NCBI GenBank assembly: GCA_016794145.1
Contig: JAEUKP010000022.1
Coordinates: 86,303 to 150,302 of the forward strand
Reading direction: 5' to 3'
From: Alphaproteobacteria bacterium
GTDB lineage: Bacteria; Pseudomonadota; Alphaproteobacteria; Micavibrionales; Micavibrionaceae
DNA length: 64,000 bases
Each line of letters starts with the position of its first letter. The stretch's first letter is position 1. The position numbers and the translations under genes are program-made. Shown in pieces: positions 38,796 to 47,715 of this stretch. The notes under the pieces were generated by a model. It saw only the letters and a list, made by a program, of their open reading frames with translations, was not told where the DNA came from and did not search any database.

Positions 38796-39482
38796 ATGAA
38801 AATAACCTATTACGGACATTCCTGTTTTTCTGTTGAGATTGATGGAATCCACTTGTTGTTTGACCCGTTTATTACAGGAAATCCTGCCGCTGCGCATATT
38901 GATATTACTACGATTCAAGCCGATTTTATTCTCATATCTCATGGCCACCAAGACCATGTTCTGGATGTCGAATCAATTGCTAAACGTACAAATGCAAAGT
39001 TGATTTCGAATTATGAGATCATTTCATGGTTCGCAGAAAAAGGAATAGAAAACGGTCATGGTATGAATCTAGGCGGATCTTATGATTTCGAATTCGGCAA
39101 AGTTAAGTACGTAAACGCCGTTCATTCTTCGTCAATGCCAGATGGTCGGTATGGTGGAAACCCCGGTGGTTTTATCATTACACCCAAAAGCCGCAATTCA
39201 AGCTTCTACTATTCCGGCGACACAGCCCTCACCTATGATATGAAACTGATCGGCGAGACAGAAGATATTGACTTTGCATTACTCCCTATCGGGGATAATT
39301 TTACGATGGGTGCAAAGGATGCTCTAAGATGTGCTGATATGATCAAGACTCATACTATCATTGGTTTGCATTACGATACCTTTCCGCCAATTAAAATCGA
39401 CATCGCCAAAACACGCCAATTGTTTGATGAGACAGGAAAAACATTATTGCTTCCCGGAATTGGAGACATAGAGGAACTTTAG
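38796..39482 (+). CDS. UPF0173 metal-dependent hydrolase
   Basis: 228 residues. A metallo-beta-lactamase-fold hydrolase: YYGHSCF at the N-terminus, zinc motif SHGHQDH, then HSS, SGDTALT and GLHYDTFPPI in the family order. Substrate unknown. It stands alone; TTGACA lies upstream at about 38717, but I cannot pair it with a good -10. Confidence 0.92.
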   Translation: MKITYYGHSCFSVEIDGIHLLFDPFITGNPAAAHIDITTIQADFILISHGHQDHVLDVESIAKRTNAKLISNYEIISWFAEKGIENGHGMNLGGSYDFEFGKVKYVNAVHSSSMPDGRYGGNPGGFIITPKSRNSSFYYSGDTALTYDMKLIGETEDIDFALLPIGDNFTMGAKDALRCADMIKTHTIIGLHYDTFPPIKIDIAKTRQLFDETGKTLLLPGIGDIEEL

Positions 39483-39601
39483 GGTTCCTCCCCTCTTCAT
39501 CTATGAAAAGAAAAGATAAAAATTTACCTGTATTCTCTTGTCTCTGTTAAGATGAGGCCTGTTTTAGTATCTTTCTTAAGAAAAATTTTACTAGTTTCTT
39601 A

Positions 39602-41848
39602 TTGAATCTACAGGTGAAAACTATTTTATCAAAGATCCCGCGTATCGCCGAACTAACCCCGTCCTTCACCGTACGGGAAATGATTATTTTGTCCCTATTA
39701 TTAACAATCGGTGCATTTTTCTTTGTCCAATCATTTCGATCCTACGCGGATTCTTTTGATGATGTCCTTGATAACATATTTAATCTTTCCCAAACCCATA
39801 ATCATCTGAACCAAGAATATATTACGCAGTCTTATCAAAATACAGCGCGTGTCCAGCTGCCTTCGATTGAGCTTAAAAAACTCATCTCTGACTATCAGAA
39901 TCTATCAGAGAAAATAAAACGCCTCCCAAGCCTAGATGACCAGACATTTATTACCCATGCTCTGTATGCAAGATTTATATCTCCTTACGATTTTGAAATT
40001 CATCGGATTCTTGCGGAACATCAATACATACTTGATATAAAATCATATAAAGAGATCTCTGACTTCAATTTTCAAGATAGCCTTTCTACGCTTTACACCC
40101 TTATTCGTGAAAAGCATAAATCATATATTTATTTGACCAATAACTATCGCACAGCAACCTACATCACTATCTTTCTGCTAATTATTTACAACAGTTATAT
40201 TTTTATCAGGCATTATTCGAAAGAAAGATCGCATGCTATTTTATCAAATAATGCAAAAACTGATTTCCTCGCAAATATGAGCCATGAAATCAGAACACCT
40301 CTGAATGGGATCATCGGAATGTCTGACCTGATCCGATCATCTCCTTTAACAGATGAACAAAATAAGTATTTTAAAGCATTGGTTTCATCTGCCGAAAATT
40401 TAAATGAGTTGATTAATGATATACTTGATATTACAAAAATTGAAGCTGGGCACATAGAGCTAGAAATTCTTCCCTTTGATCTGAACGATATATTAGATTC
40501 ATTAATTGCTTCTTTTGAACTCCGCGCTAAAACGAAAAGATTACGGATTTTAAAAGAAATACATCCTGACCTACATATGACATATATGGGAGATCCGACA
40601 CGTCTACGACAAGTTCTGACAAATTTAATTGGAAATGCACTGAAATTTACCGAGACAGGGCATATCAAAATATTAGTGTCAGAAAATCCACAAACCCCCG
40701 GCGAAATTTACTTCGAAGTAGAAGATACAGGAATTGGCATTCCTGAAAACAAAAGACAATATATTTTCCAAAAATTTTCTCAAGCCGACACTTCAACAAC
40801 ACGGAAATATGGAGGTACAGGGCTAGGCCTTGTCATTACAAAAAATCTTGTAATGCTAATGGGAGGACGTATCGATTTTAAATCCAATCAGTTCGAAGGA
40901 ACAACTTTCTGGTTTTCATTACCCCTTTTAAAAGCATCACAGGAATCTATCATCACTCAAAATATATTAATGCCAGTTGATGTTCAAAGCATAGAAGGGA
41001 AGAAGATTTTATTGGTTGAGGACAATATTGTTAATCAGCAATATGCTCTAAAAATCTTACATGATATGAAGTTGAACACAACACTCGCAGAAACAGGAAT
41101 TTCTGCAGTTCAATATTTCCGTACACATGCTGCAGAAATTGACCTTATCTTGATGGATTGCCGTATGCCAGAAATGGACGGATACGAAGCCACCCAATTA
41201 ATTAGAGAGATGGAAAACTCCAAGGATACCTCACAAAGGATTCCTATTATCGCACTCACAGCCAATGCTATTAAAGGCGATATTGAAAAATGTATGGCCT
41301 GCGGAATGGATGATTATTTAACAAAACCGATTCATCGTAGAACGCTTGAGACAACAATCTATAACTGGCTTGTTCCATCAGATGGCAAAAATAAATCAAG
41401 TTGTGAAAAGCCTAGGGAACAAGAAGATACCATAAGTGACAATCATAATGATTGTGAACATAAAAAAGAATCTCATCCGAAAATCGCTATCATCGATATG
41501 GATATTTATAATGAAATTTCTATGATGATGGGAGAAGATACACCTCAGCTTGTTGATCATTACATTCAATCTATTTCAACCTACATCGAAAAAATGAGAT
41601 TCGGGCTAGAAATAAAAAATTATCAAGAGATCGCAGATGCCGCTCACCCTCTTAAGTCCTCAAGTGGGTCATTCGGAGCAATCGAAATGCAAAAACTCTC
41701 CGCGCGTATTGAAATGGCGGCAATAAAACTTGATCCTGATACAGAAATTGAAAGTCTGATTACTCAAATAACTGATTTATCCGAACAAACAATTCAAGCA
41801 TTGAAAGAATTACAAAATGACACAACTCAAAAAAATTCTGCATATTGA
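39602..41848 (+). CDS. Hybrid histidine kinase with receiver and HPt domains
   Basis: 748 residues, membrane-bound. TM helices at about 27-44 and 186-202 enclose a periplasmic sensor without recognised fold. Then HisKA with H228 (NMSHEIRTPLNGIIG), HATPase (NLIGNALKFT, DTGIGIP, GGTGLGL), a receiver with D519 (LMDCRMPEMDG), and a C-terminal HPt domain with H682 (AAHPLKSSSGSFGA). This is the ArcB/BarA layout, so phosphate can pass to a separate regulator. The first recognised start is TTG; a GTG lies four codons later. Its end overlaps the next gene by 32 bases. Confidence 0.92.
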   Translation: MNLQVKTILSKIPRIAELTPSFTVREMIILSLLLTIGAFFFVQSFRSYADSFDDVLDNIFNLSQTHNHLNQEYITQSYQNTARVQLPSIELKKLISDYQNLSEKIKRLPSLDDQTFITHALYARFISPYDFEIHRILAEHQYILDIKSYKEISDFNFQDSLSTLYTLIREKHKSYIYLTNNYRTATYITIFLLIIYNSYIFIRHYSKERSHAILSNNAKTDFLANMSHEIRTPLNGIIGMSDLIRSSPLTDEQNKYFKALVSSAENLNELINDILDITKIEAGHIELEILPFDLNDILDSLIASFELRAKTKRLRILKEIHPDLHMTYMGDPTRLRQVLTNLIGNALKFTETGHIKILVSENPQTPGEIYFEVEDTGIGIPENKRQYIFQKFSQADTSTTRKYGGTGLGLVITKNLVMLMGGRIDFKSNQFEGTTFWFSLPLLKASQESIITQNILMPVDVQSIEGKKILLVEDNIVNQQYALKILHDMKLNTTLAETGISAVQYFRTHAAEIDLILMDCRMPEMDGYEATQLIREMENSKDTSQRIPIIALTANAIKGDIEKCMACGMDDYLTKPIHRRTLETTIYNWLVPSDGKNKSSCEKPREQEDTISDNHNDCEHKKESHPKIAIIDMDIYNEISMMMGEDTPQLVDHYIQSISTYIEKMRFGLEIKNYQEIADAAHPLKSSSGSFGAIEMQKLSARIEMAAIKLDPDTEIESLITQITDLSEQTIQALKELQNDTTQKNSAY

Positions 41849-42197
41849 TGATGACTCAATGATGCGAATGATGGTTCAAAAATCAATTGAACGTAGCCAA
41901 AAAGGGTTTGAAATTATAAGCTGTACAACCGCCTCTGAATTTCTGGAAAATTTATCGATCTTCACCCCGGATTTGCTAATCATTGATATTGCGATGCCTG
42001 TCGTAGATGGCCCTACACTTCTTGAAAAAGCACGCGAGACCGGAAATACAACTCCTGCCATTTTTATGACGGGGCACGAAAATCCTGATCTTAAAAACAG
42101 AGAAAAACTGGATCCTATTATAGGAATATTACAAAAACCCTTTTCGCCCCTTTCTCTTGGGGATGATTTACTCAAATTATGGGATACAAAGAAATAG
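41817..42197 (+). CDS. Single-domain response regulator
   Basis: 126 residues, one receiver domain: HIDDDSMMR, phospho-acceptor D in IIDIAMPVVDG, FMTGHE and K in ILQKPFS. No output domain. It starts inside the 3' end of the hybrid kinase gene, in another frame, so expression is tightly coupled and the kinase's HPt domain is the likely phosphate donor. Confidence 0.9.
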   Translation: MTQLKKILHIDDDSMMRMMVQKSIERSQKGFEIISCTTASEFLENLSIFTPDLLIIDIAMPVVDGPTLLEKARETGNTTPAIFMTGHENPDLKNREKLDPIIGILQKPFSPLSLGDDLLKLWDTKK

Positions 42198-42334
42198 AGT
42201 CATTCCATTCAAGATCGACAAATTGAAGCCGGTGTTGCTCTCTCCCCTGCCCTCTCCTCCAAATGGAAGAGAGTTGAAAAACGGTTGGGTGGTACAGCAA
42301 AATCCTAGCCAATAACTTTGTATTCACTCAAAAG

Positions 42335-42363
42335 AAAAACCCGTCTTTCACCGACGGGTTTTT
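42335..42363. terminator. Bidirectional terminator between response regulator and rplQ
   Basis: An 11-bp perfect stem AAAAACCCGTC/GACGGGTTTTT with a seven-base loop. The A and T ends give a T tract in either direction, so it can stop both the rightward regulator transcript and the leftward ribosomal operon. Confidence 0.88.
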
Positions 42364-42388
42364 GAATAGATTCAAAATAAAGAAATCC

Positions 42389-42880
42389 TTACTCTGCAGA
42401 AGCTTTCTTGGTGTTGGCACGTTTCACAGCCTTGGTTGGAACAGTCGTTTCATCCGCAGGTCCAGCCGGAGCAGCATCATCTGCTGTGTAATCCTGACCA
42501 GAATCTTTTCCTTTTGCAGATACATCACGATCAACAAATTCAATCACAGCAATCGGAGCCGCATCCCCATAACGGAACCCGGCTTTCAGAACGCGCGTAT
42601 ATCCACCTGGACGACCTGCATAACGTTCTGCGAGAACCGAGAAGAGTTTCGCCACCATGGTTTCATCCCGCAGCATCGCAATCGCGGCGCGACGGTTGGC
42701 CAAACCACCTTTTTTACCCAAGGTCACCAATTTCTCTACGATCGGGCGGAGGTCTTTGGCTTTTGGCAAGGTGGTGATAATTTGCTCGTGCTTGATCAGC
42801 GCATTCGCCATGTTGGCAAAGAGCGCACGACGGTGCGAGCTGGTACGGTTCAGTTTACGTTGTTTCAAACCATGTTTCAT
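42389..42880 (-). CDS. rplQ: 50S ribosomal protein L17
   Basis: 163 residues. The L17 core ([38 protein letters not shown]) occupies the first 120 residues. An Ala/Thr/Lys-rich tail of about 45 residues follows, an extension seen in several alphaproteobacteria. It is the last gene of the operon and is separated from rpoA by an unusually long, structured gap. Confidence 0.97.
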   Translation of the reverse strand: MKHGLKQRKLNRTSSHRRALFANMANALIKHEQIITTLPKAKDLRPIVEKLVTLGKKGGLANRRAAIAMLRDETMVAKLFSVLAERYAGRPGGYTRVLKAGFRYGDAAPIAVIEFVDRDVSAKGKDSGQDYTADDAAPAGPADETTVPTKAVKRANTKKASAE

Positions 42881-43030
42881 GTTTTAGTTCTTTCTGCCTT
42901 TTTTGGCGTTGCGGCCTTCACGGGGAAAACCATTGGATAACCGCCGACCACTTTAGATGTCAATCAACGGGGCGGGAACATTCCCAAAAAGAAAGGGGAA
43001 ATCCCCTTCCAAAACTTGATTTAAAGCACA

Positions 43031-43155
43031 GTCATTTGAAGCATTTTGCGCCGAGAACGAGTGCTTTTCGAGAACCGTCTTCGAGCGTACTCAATGTACG
43101 TGAGAAGCGGAAGCGCAGAAATGCCTCATTCGCAGGCCAAAAGGCCATAAATGAC
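43031..43155. other. Structured element between rpoA and rplQ
   Basis: Part of a 275-base gap (42881-43155). An outer stem GTCATTT (43031-43037) with AAATGAC (43149-43155) encloses a hairpin GCATTTTGCGC.../GCGCA..AAATGC (43041-43124). Its core is CTTC..GCGTAC-TCAAT-GTACGT..GAAG, and beside it is GGCC-AAAA-GGCC. It abuts the rpoA stop. The rest of the gap holds small stems (GGGG-AAAT-CCCC near 42997). It may be a dispersed repeat or an attenuation element. Copy number cannot be seen here. Confidence 0.5.
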
Positions 43156-44181
43156 CTAATGTGCAAACGGATCATCCAGACGCTTTGCCAGATCTTCAAT
43201 ATTTTCTGGCGGCCATCCTTCGACCTGCATGCCCAAATGCAGCCCCATCATGGTCAGAACTTCTTTGATTTCGTTCAAAGATTTCCGGCCAAAGTTTGGA
43301 GTGCGCAACATTTCGCTTTCGGATTTCTGAACCAGATCCCCGATATAGATAATGTTGTCGTTTTTGAGGCAGTTGGCCGAACGTACGGACAATTCCAGCT
43401 CTTCGACTTTTTTGAGCAAGTTGCGGTTGAATGGCAAAGATTCCTCCACTTCGGAAGCCTGAGATTCTTTTGGCTCTTCGAAGTTGATGAAAACCTGCAA
43501 TTGATCTTGCAGAATACGCGCTGCATAAGCAACCGCATCATCAGGAGAAATAACACCATTTGTTTCAACAACAAGCGTCAGTTTATCATAGTCGGTGATC
43601 TGCCCCACACGAGTATCTTCCACTTCATAAGATACTTTGCGAACAGGTGAAAAAATACTGTCAACAGGGATAAGACCAACAGGCGCCTCTTCAGGACGAT
43701 TCATCGATGCAGGGCGGTATCCTTTGCCTGTGCCAACAATCATCTCCATATCAAGTTTGGCACCTTTATCCAATGTACACAGAATCAAATCTGGGTTCAT
43801 AATTTCAATATCGGCACCGGCCTCGATCATTCCGGCTGTGACTTCACAAGGGCCTTCAGCCAAAATACGCATCCGTTTTGGACCTTCTGCATGCATCCGA
43901 ACTGCAATCGCTTTGATATTAAGAACAATGTCTGTTACATCTTCACGAACACCTTCGATCGTTGAAAACTCGTGCTGAACACCAGCAATTTTAACGGCAG
44001 TGACCGCCGCCCCTTGCAAAGAGGAAAGCAGAATACGGCGCAATGCATTCCCCAGTGTTAACCCAAAGCCACGTTCCAAAGGCTCAACAACAACCTTCCC
44101 AAGGTTCCGGACATCTGCCTTGCGTTCAACTTCAACTTTGTTAGGTTTAATCAATTCGAGCCAGTTTTTCTGTATCAGCAT
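43156..44181 (-). CDS. rpoA: RNA polymerase alpha subunit
   Basis: 341 residues, normal length. The N-terminal assembly domain ([33 protein letters not shown]) and the C-terminal DNA/activator-binding domain ([35 protein letters not shown]) are both complete. It follows rpsK by 65 bases and precedes rplQ, the usual order. Confidence 0.98.
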   Translation of the reverse strand: MLIQKNWLELIKPNKVEVERKADVRNLGKVVVEPLERGFGLTLGNALRRILLSSLQGAAVTAVKIAGVQHEFSTIEGVREDVTDIVLNIKAIAVRMHAEGPKRMRILAEGPCEVTAGMIEAGADIEIMNPDLILCTLDKGAKLDMEMIVGTGKGYRPASMNRPEEAPVGLIPVDSIFSPVRKVSYEVEDTRVGQITDYDKLTLVVETNGVISPDDAVAYAARILQDQLQVFINFEEPKESQASEVEESLPFNRNLLKKVEELELSVRSANCLKNDNIIYIGDLVQKSESEMLRTPNFGRKSLNEIKEVLTMMGLHLGMQVEGWPPENIEDLAKRLDDPFAH

Positions 44182-44246
44182 GCTTGTTCCCTTTCACCAT
44201 GCGTGGAGTGTCGCCGAATAGCGACACATATTAAGTAGTTTAAAAA

Positions 44247-44663
44247 CTAAATACGACGACGTTTCGGAGGACGACACCCATTATGAGGAACAGGAGTCAC
44301 ATCCTTAATCGACTTAATATTATATCCCGCTGAGATCAAACCACGAAGCGCGGACTCACGCCCTGCACCCGGCCCTTTGATCACAACATCAACATCGCGC
44401 ATACCGTGTTCAGCAGCTTTGCGAGCCGCATCCTCAGCAGTTAATTGTGCTGCATAAGGGGTTGATTTACGAGACCCTTTGAACCCCATAATACCTGCGG
44501 AAGACCACGCAATCGTGTTTCCCATTGCATCGGTGATGTTGATAAAAATATTGTTGAATGATGCATTGATATGCGCATACCCGGAAACAATGTTCTTACG
44601 AACAATTTTTTTACGGGCTCCACCTTTTGCTCCGGACTTACCGGCTTCTTTTTTAACGGCCAT
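44247..44663 (-). CDS. rpsK: 30S ribosomal protein S11
   Basis: 138 residues. The family core ([58 protein letters not shown]) is complete, with a basic N-terminal extension ([16 protein letters not shown]). It lies 42 bases after rpsM. Confidence 0.98.
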   Translation of the reverse strand: MAVKKEAGKSGAKGGARKKIVRKNIVSGYAHINASFNNIFINITDAMGNTIAWSSAGIMGFKGSRKSTPYAAQLTAEDAARKAAEHGMRDVDVVIKGPGAGRESALRGLISAGYNIKSIKDVTPVPHNGCRPPKRRRI

Positions 44664-44705
44664 AATTTTTCTACCTTTATCTCTTTTTTCAAAACGTTTG
44701 ACTGA

Positions 44706-45086
44706 TTATTTTTTAACGATCTTTTTACCAGCAACCGGTTTTGCAGGCCCCTTACGGGTGCGGGCGTTGGTGCGAGTACGTTGACCACGAACAGGCAACC
44801 CACGGCGGTGACGCAAACCACGGTAGCATTGCATATCCATCAGACGTTTAATGTTAAGCGAGACTTCACGGCGTAAATCACCCTCAATCTGGAAACGTCC
44901 AGATTCAATGATTTTACGAATTTGGTTCAGTTCATCTTCGGTCAAATCTTTCATACGACGGGAAAAATCAATTCCCACTTCTGTACAGATTTGCTCAGCC
45001 GTGAAACGACCAATACCATGAATATAGGTGAGCGAGATAATAGCTCTTTTGTTGTCAGGAATGTTGACGCCGGAAATACGGGCCAT
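44706..45086 (-). CDS. rpsM: 30S ribosomal protein S13
   Basis: 126 residues. [24 protein letters not shown] at the N-terminus and [22 protein letters not shown] at the C-terminus identify S13. AAGGAG precedes the start. In many bacteria secY and adk lie just upstream; here rpsM begins the transcript behind its own promoter. Confidence 0.98.
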   Translation of the reverse strand: MARISGVNIPDNKRAIISLTYIHGIGRFTAEQICTEVGIDFSRRMKDLTEDELNQIRKIIESGRFQIEGDLRREVSLNIKRLMDMQCYRGLRHRRGLPVRGQRTRTNARTRKGPAKPVAGKKIVKK

Positions 45087-45244
45087 ATTGTGGACTCCTT
45101 ATAAGTCATCTGTTGATTTTAAACCGACCCGTAAAATTGCCTGCTCTCAAAATTTTTTCTAAAGAACAGCAACGCCGGGTCGTATACCAAAAATTCCAAA
45201 GACAATCAGTTACCCAAAAGCCTCTTGTGCTGGAATTAAGCCGC

Positions 45245-45272
45245 AATATAAATATTAACGCGCCAGTGTCAA
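45245..45272 (-). promoter_or_regulatory. Promoter of the rpsM-rpsK-rpoA-rplQ operon
   Basis: Minus strand TTGACA (45267-45272), 16-base spacer, TATATT (45245-45250), followed by GCGGC as discriminator. The leader to rpsM is about 150 bases. A GC-rich discriminator is typical of promoters under stringent control. The remaining part of this 322-base gap (45087-45408) holds the trcR terminator and nothing else I can name. Confidence 0.75.
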
Positions 45273-45345
45273 CTATTTTTTGCTATTTTTCTGTGGATAA
45301 CTCACTTTATTCACTTAAAACAGACTCTTTTGTATTATGAAAATA

Positions 45346-45369
45346 TAATCCCCCATAAGCGGGGGATTA
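45346..45369 (-). terminator. Terminator after trcR
   Basis: TAATCCCCC (45346-45354) pairs with GGGGGATTA (45361-45369). Read leftward it is followed by TATTTTC, a short T-rich tail. It lies 40 bases past the trcR stop. Confidence 0.7.
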
Positions 45370-45408
45370 CAAACATATCCGACAAGAACCGGCAATCCAA
45401 CTTGCCGA

Positions 45409-46083
45409 TTAAGAAGAAGACCGCCCCGTTGATTTCAAAAAGTTAGAAAAGTCAAAACTGTTTTCTGATCTTGCATCCTCAGAAGCTGCATTCTCAGCCT
45501 CACGTTTTTCTTTTGCCGCCAAAGCCTCTGCAACTGGGTCACGCCCCAAAGCTTTCAAGCCTTTTGAAATCGCTTTATCCAATTCCTGATAAGAACAAAG
45601 ACCAATTTCTGCAGGATTACGGGGATTCAATGCAGAAGAATTCGGGTGTGTGCGATCACGAATCGATTGAATTGTTGGCTTCGTTGTTCCAACCAATTTA
45701 CAAATCTGGGCATCCGACACCTCGGGATGGTTTTTAACCAAGAAAGCAATCGCATCAGGCTTATCATTACGGCGAGCAACGGGTGTATAGCGGGGGCCTT
45801 TCGCCCGAACCTTGAGGGCAGGCCCCTCACGCCTAATAATTTTAAGGCTTGTGCTGCTATCGCTCTCACAACGCTCGATCTCGGCAGCAGTTAATTCACC
45901 TGCAAGGATAACACTCTCACCTATGATGCCACGCCCGACCTCTTCATCAGCCAAAGCCTGGACCTCAACAACATGAAGACCAGTGTAATCAGCAATCTGT
46001 TCGAATGTAAGAGTTGTATTATCAATCAACCAAACAGCGCTTGCTTTTGGTTTGAGCGGTTTGGATGTATCAAGTTCAGCCAT
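45409..46083 (-). CDS. trcR: Cell-cycle regulator TrcR (DUF1013)
   Basis: 224 residues. The DUF1013 hallmark is plain: KASAVWLIDNTTLTFEQIADYTGLH, VVEVQALADEEVG, then a second HTH-like part (FLVKNHPEVSDAQICKLVGTTKPTIQSIRDRTH). TrcR associates with RNA polymerase and with CtrA-regulated genes in alphaproteobacteria. Start at 46083 has AAGGAG ten bases upstream; the frame extends to 46158 without signals. It lies between the rpsM promoter and rpsD. Confidence 0.9.
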   Translation of the reverse strand: MAELDTSKPLKPKASAVWLIDNTTLTFEQIADYTGLHVVEVQALADEEVGRGIIGESVILAGELTAAEIERCESDSSTSLKIIRREGPALKVRAKGPRYTPVARRNDKPDAIAFLVKNHPEVSDAQICKLVGTTKPTIQSIRDRTHPNSSALNPRNPAEIGLCSYQELDKAISKGLKALGRDPVAEALAAKEKREAENAASEDARSENSFDFSNFLKSTGRSSS

Positions 46084-46283
46084 TTTAGGTGCTCCTTTAA
46101 GCTCTGAAAAATTTCCCCCATAGATCCTCCTCGTCAATCCGTCCCTACGGATGATCACTGGTTAAAACCTGTGTTGATGGGAATAGGATGGAATATAAGC
46201 ATTTTTTAGAAAAAGTATAGCTTTTTCTTAACAGTCCATCATAATTTTCTTGATCAAATAAAAATCAAGAAAAAAAGAAAAAA

Positions 46284-46316
46284 GCTCCCAGGAACATGAA
46301 AACATGCCCTGGGAGC
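46284..46316 (-). terminator. Terminator after rpsD
   Basis: GCTCCCAGG (46284-46292) pairs with CCTGGGAGC (46308-46316), extended by CATG/CATG inside. Read leftward it enters a T-rich tract (the A run 46268-46283). It lies 14 bases past the rpsD stop. Confidence 0.88.
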
Positions 46317-46329
46317 CTTTAAAAAAATT

Positions 46330-46947
46330 CTAACGGCTGTAAAACTCGACAACCAGATTTGGTTCCATGGCAACCGGATATGGAATATCTTCAAGCTTAG
46401 GAGTCCGTACAAAAGTTGCTTTAAATCCTGTATCATCCATCGCCAGAAACTCAGGTGTATCACGCTCTGCCGATTCGCGAGCCCCCATAATAATGGCAAT
46501 CGTACGAGATTTTTCACGAACCTCAATAACATCCCCCTCTTTTACTTGATAGGAAGGAATATTCACGCGTTTACCATTCACTTTAAAGTGACCATGAGAA
46601 ACCAACTGACGGGTTGCAAAAACAGTTGGCGCAAATTTTGCGCGATACACAACCGCATCCAAACGGCTTTCCAGCAAACCAACCAAGTTTTGGGAGGAAT
46701 CACCAGACATACGAATAGCTTCGAAATAATATTTACGGAATTGTTTTTCACCAATACCACCGTAATAGCCTTTTAATTTTTGTTTTGCGCGCAACTGCAG
46801 ACCGTAGTCTGTCGGCTTGCCACGATTAGCTCCGTGCTGACCTGGGCCAGTCTGGCGGGTGTTATAAGGAGACTTTGCGCGCCCCCAAAGATTACAACCC
46901 AAACGACGGTCAATTTTATGCTTACTTTCAAGACGCTTACCAGCCAT
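46330..46947 (-). CDS. rpsD: 30S ribosomal protein S4
   Basis: 205 residues. N-terminal [19 protein letters not shown], central S4 domain ([36 protein letters not shown]) and C-terminal [17 protein letters not shown]. In this lineage it lies outside the rpsM operon, with its own promoter and terminator. It may repress its own synthesis, as in E. coli, though no site is seen. Confidence 0.98.
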   Translation of the reverse strand: MAGKRLESKHKIDRRLGCNLWGRAKSPYNTRQTGPGQHGANRGKPTDYGLQLRAKQKLKGYYGGIGEKQFRKYYFEAIRMSGDSSQNLVGLLESRLDAVVYRAKFAPTVFATRQLVSHGHFKVNGKRVNIPSYQVKEGDVIEVREKSRTIAIIMGARESAERDTPEFLAMDDTGFKATFVRTPKLEDIPYPVAMEPNLVVEFYSR

Positions 46948-47059
46948 CTTTCATACTCCATTTTTTTTGTTGTTGTCCCGATTACTTTGCAGGTTGTGAT
47001 GCTTTTCTAAAGAAAATCATTCAACGTTTCCACCACAGAAACTTCTCAGGAATCCGCGC

Positions 47060-47087
47060 AATATAAGGATTCTTACAAAAATGTCAA
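47060..47087 (-). promoter_or_regulatory. Promoter of rpsD
   Basis: Minus strand TTGACA (47082-47087), 16-base spacer, TATATT (47060-47065), then GCGCGG. Elements, spacing and GC-rich discriminator match the rpsM promoter. The leader is about 105 bases. Confidence 0.75.
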
Positions 47088-47112
47088 ATATTTCTTATTG
47101 AACCAATCAAAA

Positions 47113-47586
47113 TCAAGAAACCAAAGGAGGAACAAAGGTTCTTGCTGTATCCCATGGAAACCTAACCCAGGTATCTTGAGGAACCTCTTCCCCATAATAA
47201 TCAACATCCACAGAACCTTGCGGTTTTGTAAACAGTGTGACCACAACCGGCTTCACGAGAGTTCTTTTCAGCTCTTTCAGTGTCCGCCCGGTATCAGCCA
47301 AATCATCAACAACCAATACATTCTCTGCAAAGTGCTGATTAAACTCTTTTAAGATCACGACATCATTTTGTCGATCCATTCCGTTATAAGATTCTATCCC
47401 CACCGTTTCAATCAGCTTAATATTCAGTTCGCGTGCCAAAATACCTGCAGGAAACAACCCGCCACGAGTAATGGCCAAAATGCGGGTTAGATCAGGTCTT
47501 TCTGCATGAATGCGGACAGCAAGCTTACGGCAAAGACTCTGGACTTCATCCCATGAAACATATTTTTCTGATTGATAAGACCCCAT
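47113..47586 (-). CDS. gpt: Xanthine-guanine phosphoribosyltransferase
   Basis: 157 residues, close to E. coli Gpt. It salvages guanine and xanthine to GMP and XMP. SEKYVSWDEVQSLCRKLA at the N-terminus, RGGLFPAGILARELN, the PRPP loop VLVVDDLADTGRTL, and the C-terminal PQDTWVRFPWD with FVPP as in Gpt. ATG at 47586 fits the family N-terminus; the frame stays open to 47691. Confidence 0.92.
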   Translation of the reverse strand: MGSYQSEKYVSWDEVQSLCRKLAVRIHAERPDLTRILAITRGGLFPAGILARELNIKLIETVGIESYNGMDRQNDVVILKEFNQHFAENVLVVDDLADTGRTLKELKRTLVKPVVVTLFTKPQGSVDVDYYGEEVPQDTWVRFPWDTARTFVPPLVS

Positions 47587-47715
47587 GCTTGATGACACCT
47601 TTATTTCTATAACACTATTATTGAAGATGATTCTTTTAAACAATTTACAACAGAAGTGTCCACAAAATATATGATACACTGTTTCTATCATAGTATTTGA
47701 TAAACTAGGAAAATT

